Part shown: positions 58,305 to 64,000 of the stretch, one piece after another | Numbering within the stretch: position 1 is the stretch's first letter | Layout: each line of letters begins with the position of its first letter | Assembly (NCBI GenBank): GCA_029215795.1 | Contig: JARDYH010000001.1 | Location: 6,442,001-6,506,000, forward strand | Length of the DNA stretch: 64,000 nucleotides | From: Anniella stebbinsi | Lineage: Eukaryota; Chordata; Lepidosauria; Squamata; Anniellidae | Direction of reading: 5' to 3' | The notes under the pieces: generated by a model | What the model was told of the DNA's origin: nothing | The model's input: only the letters and a program-made list of their open reading frames with translations | The model's database searches: none | Position numbers and translations under genes: made by a program

Positions 58305-59070
58305 GCATTGTATGCACAGTAGTAAGCAACAGGAAGGGAACACGCGTCCTTGGCTTCATTTTTTGTCTCCTCACCAACCCTTGCAAAATTCAGCTCTTCT
58401 TAATGCACAATTTTCACAGGCGGGCCGCCAAAGACGCCCAGTCCTTGTTCAATCAGGACAGCTAATGGGCCTTAGTGTTGCCAGTAGCGCAATCCTAGCA
58501 AAGAAACTTCAATGCCCAAATCTCACTTTGTTGTACCGAAGAACATCTTATCTCCCACATGTGTCTGCAAAAAGCCGCTTTATTGTTCTGGAAAAGTGCA
58601 GGCTAGCCTCGCTTGGGACGTTGAATTGAACAAAGCTGGTGGAAATCCTGTCCTGTTATCATAATTAATACTTACTGTACAGGGAGCTGCACCAGCAATT
58701 ACGGTTCTAATAAGATGGATGTTGTCCTTTCACACGCTGCTCATTTCTCCAACGTTTTTCGGGGGCCGGACACTTCCGAAGGTTCTGCAGCTACTGCACC
58801 ATGGCTGATAAGGACAGAACACTAATTAAGATCTTAGCTGTTACTTTGGGGAGTTTGCTACACGGGGGGGGGGGGGGAAGAAAGATTGGTGTGTCGGTTT
58901 TAAATGGGAGTGTTACCACCTCCTCCTTTGCTGCTGAGCTTGTTTCTTTGCTGTAGCGACTCCATCTTTAATTGCGGTGAATTTCTTTGAACAAAAAGTT
59001 GGCCATTTTGATTCTTATTCTGGGGATGTACACTTTCCATCTCCTACTGCATCCAGCATGAACAAAGCTT

Positions 59071-59118
59071 TTGCTTTTTAATGCTCTCATGGCCTTGCTT
59101 TTTAATGCTCTCATGGCC
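59071..59118. repeat. 24-bp perfect tandem duplication
   Basis: TTGCTTTTTAATGCTCTCAT followed by GGCC occurs twice in a row, at 59071 and 59095, with no mismatch. Confidence 0.95.
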
Positions 59119-60837
59119 TTCCTTTCTCCTCTTTTTCTTTTATAGTTTAAATGCTGAAATACATTAAAAAAACAACAACCCAGCATTATGATCTCCGCGA
59201 TATTGCCATAATGGATTTCTTTTGAAATTCTTGCACTGTAAATGAAGAACACAAATTGGGAAAAAACCACCACGCCCTATATAATTATCAAACGGTCTGT
59301 GCACCCGTATAGTTTTTACAATTGGTACTGGGCAGTGCAATCCTGTGCACGTCTACTCAGACGTAAATCCTATTGAATTCAATGGGACTTGGGGGGTATC
59401 TACACGGAGCTTTTGCTACGGTTCTACTCCACCCCCAAGTCGATAGTGTCAGATGATGCGCGCCCCTCCCCGTAGCTAGCGCAGCATTTCTTGCCCTAAA
59501 TCTGTTTTCCCCCCGAACTCATTTTGTGATGGATTTTCCCATCATTGCGGATTCAGTGCAGTGTGTCCTCCGCTGGCTTTGGCAAGGGCAGGTAGAAATG
59601 GTGGTGAGAGTAGAGGGCTAAACATGGCTAGCTGGAAGTAACTCTTGGTCTTCCATTGCATTTTGCCAAATACAGGAGTGTGTGTGTGTGTGGGGGGGAC
59701 CCATTCTTGCCTTTCTGCTTTTCTGCTGCACTATTCTGCAGTTACACAGTTGTTGAAGCCTGTTGATTCAAAGCTTCACAACTAGGAAAAAGCACAGCTG
59801 AGGGGGGCGCCTGTTCATTCGAAGCTGCCTAGGTGCGCAGAGGTGTTGCATAAACTATTCCCAAGTGTCCAAAGTCCAGATATGAAACACTTGACGAAAG
59901 ACCTCCTGAAGCTTTGGAAACTAATTTATTATTCTGCGCAGAATAGGTGATCTCCGGACGCTAACGCTGCTTTCCAGAGTCACCCCACACCAAGGTTCAA
60001 ACAATGCTTTTATACTCTAAATGTTACACGTCATCAGCCCTCATCTCATTGGTTTATAACCCCAGTGACATCATTTGGCCAACTCTATTTTACTCTCGAG
60101 TAGTCCCTAGTAGTGGCCAGATGTGGCATTGCATTGCCATGTGCTATTTTACTTGTACCCAGAGATGCTTTGCACTGTCTCTTCACTTCTATCATTCCCT
60201 TATATGGTCATTTTGTCCCTCTCCAGGTGTGCCATGATCACATCTGGATGAGTCACACTCCTGGTTCCTCTAAGTCAGGTAGCCTACATGTGTTTCTGAT
60301 TGTGTATAATGGAGCCTGACCTGGAGAAGAAGGAGCAATGGTGATATTGACAAGCTCCTAGTTCTTGCTCCGCCAAATCTCAGAAATGGATACAATGGAC
60401 AGGCAATGGGGAATGGGGCTTTGGGGTGCTGTGTGTGGACAGTTTGGGTGTGCGTGTCAGCGAACACATGTAGGATGCATGTAAGATGCATGTAAGATGC
60501 GTGTCAGGGGAAATGGACGTGTTTTGGGATGAAAATCATAGGTCTGTTCAGATTTTTACAACGGAGGCATCCTTTCACTGCTACAGAGTTGAGCAGAAGA
60601 AAAAGAAAATATTTTCAGAGCCCCCTCATTAGTTGCTAGTTGCTGCGCGTTACAGCCGTGTCACCGATCCGGCGAAGTTTCGGGGCAAGATATTCCGTGT
60701 TCTATCATGCCCATGTATCGCAGTGGTTGCTGCTTTGCAGCAGGGATGCTGTGGGGGTTTGGGGGGGGGACAGCAGTGAAAGCGGCACTGTGTAGAGGCC
60801 CCTTACTCCCAAGTAGGCGTGCATCAGACCGCAGCCT

Positions 60838-60964
60838 TAGGGCACAATCCTATGCATGATTGGACAGAAAGAAGTCCTACAACTCCCAGCATTCAAGCTG
60901 GCTGGGGAATGCTGGGAGTTTTAGGACTTATTTCTGTCTAAACATGCATAGGATTGCACTCTTA
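60838..60964. mobile_element. Complete small foldback element
   Basis: GGCACAATCCTATGCATGAT then TGGACAGAAAGAAGTCCTAC then AACTCCCAGCATT is inverted after a short spacer as AATGCTGGGAGTT...AGGACTTATTTCTGTCTAAACATGCATAGGATTGCAC. The arms are about 53 bases with few mismatches. It is flanked by TTAG on both sides, which could be a TTA-type duplication. Confidence 0.75.
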
Positions 60965-61124
60965 GTTATGTTTTTCAACCCCAGTGTCTAAGAGAAGCAC
61001 CTCAATTACCATAGAAATGATCCTTTCTCACCACCTGCATCTGCTTATTCAGTGGCCCATCTCTCTAGGATGGTCATTTATGAATCACCAAAAAAGAAAG
61101 GCATCACCAAGAAAGAGGACAAAA

Positions 61125-61205
61125 GAGCCACCAGCCTCCACTGGTTGGGAATGCTGGGATATATAGTCTAAAATATCTGGAGGGCCCCAGATCGGAGGGC
61201 CTGTT
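61125..61205. mobile_element. Partial foldback element, CAGCCTTCC type
   Basis: GGGAATGCTGGGATATATAG then TCTAAAATATCTGGAGGGCC is the right arm only. Confidence 0.4.
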
Positions 61206-61378
61206 CTTTCCCATTCAGGATGCTCCCAGGTCCCACAACACACTAATAGCACTATATAAATAAGTATTTCGTATTGGAATTCATTATTAAATAGACGCTA
61301 TTTCAGCCTCTTGAAATGTGAGTTAAATTAAAATGCACTAACCTGATATCTGGGTTTAACAGTCTCAATTGCTATCTT

Positions 61379-61385
61379 TAAATAT

Positions 61386-61420
<35 letters not shown>

Positions 61421-61999
61421 TTGCACTTCTATGCTGCCCAATAGCCGAAGCTCTCTGGGCGGTTTACAAAACATAAAACCATGATAACCATTCAAAATAT
61501 AAAAAACAACAACAGTATAAAAACATAGTATAAAATACAATATAAGAGCATATTAATACAAATTTCAATACAAAGTTAAAACAGCAAGTTTAAAATTAAA
61601 CTGATGAACTGTTAAAATACTAAGAAAATTAAAAAAGGTCTTCACCTGGCTTCTAAAAGAGTATAATGTAGGTGCCAGACGAACCTCTCTAGGGAGCTCA
61701 TTCCACAGCCGGGGTGCCACAGCAGACAAGGCCCTCCTGGTAGCCACCTGCCTCACTTCCTTTAGCAGGGGCTCACTGAGAAGGACCCCTGAGGATGATC
61801 TTAGGGTCCGGGCAGGTACATACGGGAGGAGCCGTTTAGGGCTTTGAATGTTAATACCAGCACTTTGAATTGGGCCCGGGCCTGGACTGGCAGCCAATGA
61901 AGCTGGAAAAGGACTGGCGTAATGTGGTCTCGTTGGCCAGTCCCCGTTAACTATCTGGCTGCCCTATTTTGTACCAGTTGAAGTTTCCAGACCGTTTCA
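61379..61999 (-). mobile_element. L2-like LINE 3' end with (TTTA)n tail
   Basis: A (TTTA)n run of about 11 units at 61379-61424 is the tail. The - strand then gives the CCGCCCAGAGAGC hairpin and a 110-codon open frame (61565-61897) with APRLWNELPREVRLAPTLYS. Upstream TTGAATTGGGCCCGGGCCTG extends further 5' than in the copy at 51164. Near-identity to that copy suggests recent activity of the family. Confidence 0.8.
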
Positions 62000-62521
62000 A
62001 ACACCGTTTCCCCCCACCTTCACTATAATTCCACGGTTTTTTCTTCCCGCCCCCCCCCCCCAAAGTCAACACAGAGAAAATCTTCTTTGTTCATAGCTGT
62101 CAAGCCCAATGCAACATCAATAGTTTGCGGGGGTTAATTTCGCTGCTTACAAACCTTACAGCTATCTTCTGCGTCGATCTCAGAGCCCTTTCTGGTTGTC
62201 AATCAGAGAAAGGAGCGGGAGGCAGCAGGAGTTCTGCAGCCCACTCAGCAGACGGGAGCCAGGATCGTTCAGCGAACCTGTATCAAGGCCGAGTTCATTC
62301 GCATGTAATTTAAACACGGGCCCCGGGGGTGGGGGAAATCTGGGAACAAGCATTCATTTCTTTCAAATGTCACTGTAATTTTCTGCTTCGTGGGAGCACG
62401 CCATCGGCTCGTGTGAAAAACAGCTTTCTTTCTTTCCCTCAGTAAATATAGCCAATGCTAACCCCCCACCCCACCCCAATCTTTGTGAGCTGTCTACCTT
62501 TCTACCTCGGTTGCACAAACG

Positions 62522-62863
62522 ATGAGCCGGGGAGCCCTGGGTTCCCTTGCAAGAAGATGCTCAGTAATGGTATGGGCAAATGGTGCTGAAAGACAGCTTG
62601 AGTACTGCTACGCATTTTCCCCTCCACCACCACCACCACGATGCAAGGTCGTGCAGAGGGGGGGCAGTGGGGCCAGTTGGCTCGGGGCACACGATTTTGA
62701 GGGAGCACTCCGACGAGGAGGTCCCCCCCAGCTTAGGCTACTGCTTTCGTAGCGTAAGCGCGGCCTATCGAGAAGCGAGGAGCCTGCCTTGCGGAAACAG
62801 CGCAGAAGCCGTCCGTCGTGAAATTCTGAATGTGAAGAAGGGATGTCTTACATCTTGAATAAA
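62522..62863 (+). other. CpG-richer stretch with open frames and AATAAA; unrecognised
   Basis: Two frames are open: 62522-62752, with six to seven prolines in a row, and 62580-62858, with five histidines. 62705-62825 carries about 13 CpGs, and AATAAA directly follows the second stop. I do not recognise either peptide. The His and Pro runs come from a (CCA)n/(CCACCA) microsatellite. A terminal exon of an unknown transcript or a young repeat are both possible. Confidence 0.15.
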
Positions 62864-63006
62864 AGTGCTTCCCATTACCTTTTTTAGAAATCGTTCTAGT
62901 TCATATATGCATTTAGCACTGAATCAGTGCCACTGATTAAAAAAGACTGAATGAGCTGTTTGAAATGGGGGGGGGGGCACACACTTCCCATCTGGCCTGG
63001 GCCTAT

Positions 63007-63177
63007 GACCAGCTCCAATGTCAGCGGGGTGCTGAATCTGCTCCGGGTTTCAGTCAGAACCAGTCAGAATTCTAAAGGACCTCTCCAAGGCGTCTTAGAT
63101 AGCTTTTTTTAGAGTTCTGACAGGTTCTGACTGAAACCCGGAGCAGGTTCAGCACCCCGCTGACATCAGAGCCGTCA
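63007..63177. mobile_element. Foldback element with 53-bp arms
   Basis: GTCAGCGGGGTGCTGAATCT, then GCTCCGGGTTTCAGTCAGAA, then CCAGTCAGAATTCT at 63020-63073 is inverted at 63112-63164 with about four mismatches across a 38-base spacer. Weaker symmetry extends outward to about 63007 and 63177. Confidence 0.85.
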
Positions 63178-63295
63178 ACTCCGCTGCTATGAAGTTTACC
63201 TGGACCAGCTGAGTGCACACTGGGCCTGTGTCCTGCATGATCTGAGGCCAGATTTAAACATGATGCATCTTAGCTGTGTAGCCTTCCATGCACCT

Positions 63296-63353
63296 GAGCC
63301 AGATCTACACCAAGCAGGAAACGACACTTTGAAAACGGTTTGAATAATAATAC

Positions 63354-63394
<41 letters not shown>

Positions 63395-63480
63395 CAACAA
63401 TTTATTTCTTACCCGCCTCTCCGTGTGTCCCGGTCCCCAACAGTGGTCACTACTGTTATAAACCGTTTTAAAGCAGTAGC
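63296..63480 (-). mobile_element. L2-like LINE tail with (AAT)n, apparently inside a foldback element
   Basis: (AAT)n at 63347-63390 leads into AATTTATTTCTTACCCGCCT followed by CTCCGTG, the reversed LINE tail seen at 21984. It is bracketed by CAGATCTACACC...GAAAACGGTTT on the left and AAACCGTTTTAAAGCAGTAG...GTAGATC on the right, which are inverse to each other. This suggests the LINE inserted into an older palindrome. Confidence 0.5.
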
Positions 63481-64000
63481 GTAGATCCTGCCCTGGTTTC
63501 ACAATTAAACCAGGCCCTCGTTTGCTCCACGTGTGCAGTCGCCTAACTTGGTTACAGGTTCCTGCTGTGCTGATGATGCAGGAGGGACCTGGTTTTAATG
63601 ATGCATCATGCATAGCACGCCATATCAGTATGTTCTGGGTTGTTTTTGGCCAACACCTGGCATCTTTAAATCTGGCCTGAGTGTGTACCCCAGAAAAAGT
63701 ATCAGTCCCCCAAACCCTCTGTAGTGGATAGGGGCTACTTTGGCAGACCACTGGGGCAATTTTGATTGCAGCCCCCTTTATCTGAGCTTCCCTCCCCAGG
63801 GAAGATTGCTTGTGGCCAGAGATGACATCTTTTTGGACTCCTGGAGAAGATCTTTTTATTTGCCTGAGCCTTCCAGCTTGTGTCGGGGCTGATTTTTAAC
63901 CCTGTGGACAATTTTATTGACAATCCTGTTTGTCTCTGTTCTTTCTCTCCACCGTTTCTTCTGTGTGTTTCCTCCTCCCCCCGTCACTTTTTAAATTGTT

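Larger units (their letters stand above)
49381..64000. other. Downstream intergenic flank
   Basis: No further gene is recognised after the KLHL13 poly(A) site. Besides the listed repeats, 53010-54970, 55540-56450, 56550-57900 and 58310-59060 show only scattered short frames and homopolymer runs, such as C14 near 54497 and G14 near 58865. Confidence 0.6.

Overview
The window is vertebrate nuclear DNA, most likely from a squamate reptile (lizard or snake). It has long introns, few CpGs and many microsatellites. Its repeats are a sauropsid mixture: a CR1 3' end, L2-like LINE 3' ends, a 5'-truncated L1, tRNA-headed SINEs, non-autonomous hAT elements and many small foldback (MITE-like) elements. 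The species cannot be named from the sequence.

The one clear protein-coding gene is KLHL13 on the + strand, with its whole coding sequence inside the window. I spliced it by hand. There are two alternative first coding exons (12983-13062 and 13640-13737), then six shared exons at 26570-26711, 29197-29329, 29567-29763, 35775-36570, 43375-43488 and 47740-48227. All junctions are GT-AG and in phase. The 13640 start gives 655 residues and the 12983 start gives 649. The product is a BTB-BACK-Kelch substrate adaptor for the CUL3 ubiquitin ligase. The 3' UTR runs from 48228 to about 49380, with AATAAA at 49358.

Layout: 1-12982 is the upstream flank. It has no recognised gene and holds an L2-like LINE with a nested SINE, a hAT element inside another SINE, and foldback elements. 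13738-26569 is the long first intron. 26712-47739 holds the remaining introns, with a 5'-truncated L1 flanked by a 15-bp target-site duplication, large foldback elements, a LINE carrying a 215-residue open frame on the - strand, and a second hAT copy. 49381-64000 is the downstream flank, with more LINE, SINE, CR1 and foldback copies and two weak CpG-richer stretches.

No rRNA, functional tRNA, CRISPR array, operon or bacterial or viral gene system was seen. The most informative observations are the two phase-matched first exons, the resemblance of this intron-containing gene to the mammalian intronless KLHL9, the poly-C polypyrimidine tract before the last exon, and a hAT family defined by two copies with target-site duplications.
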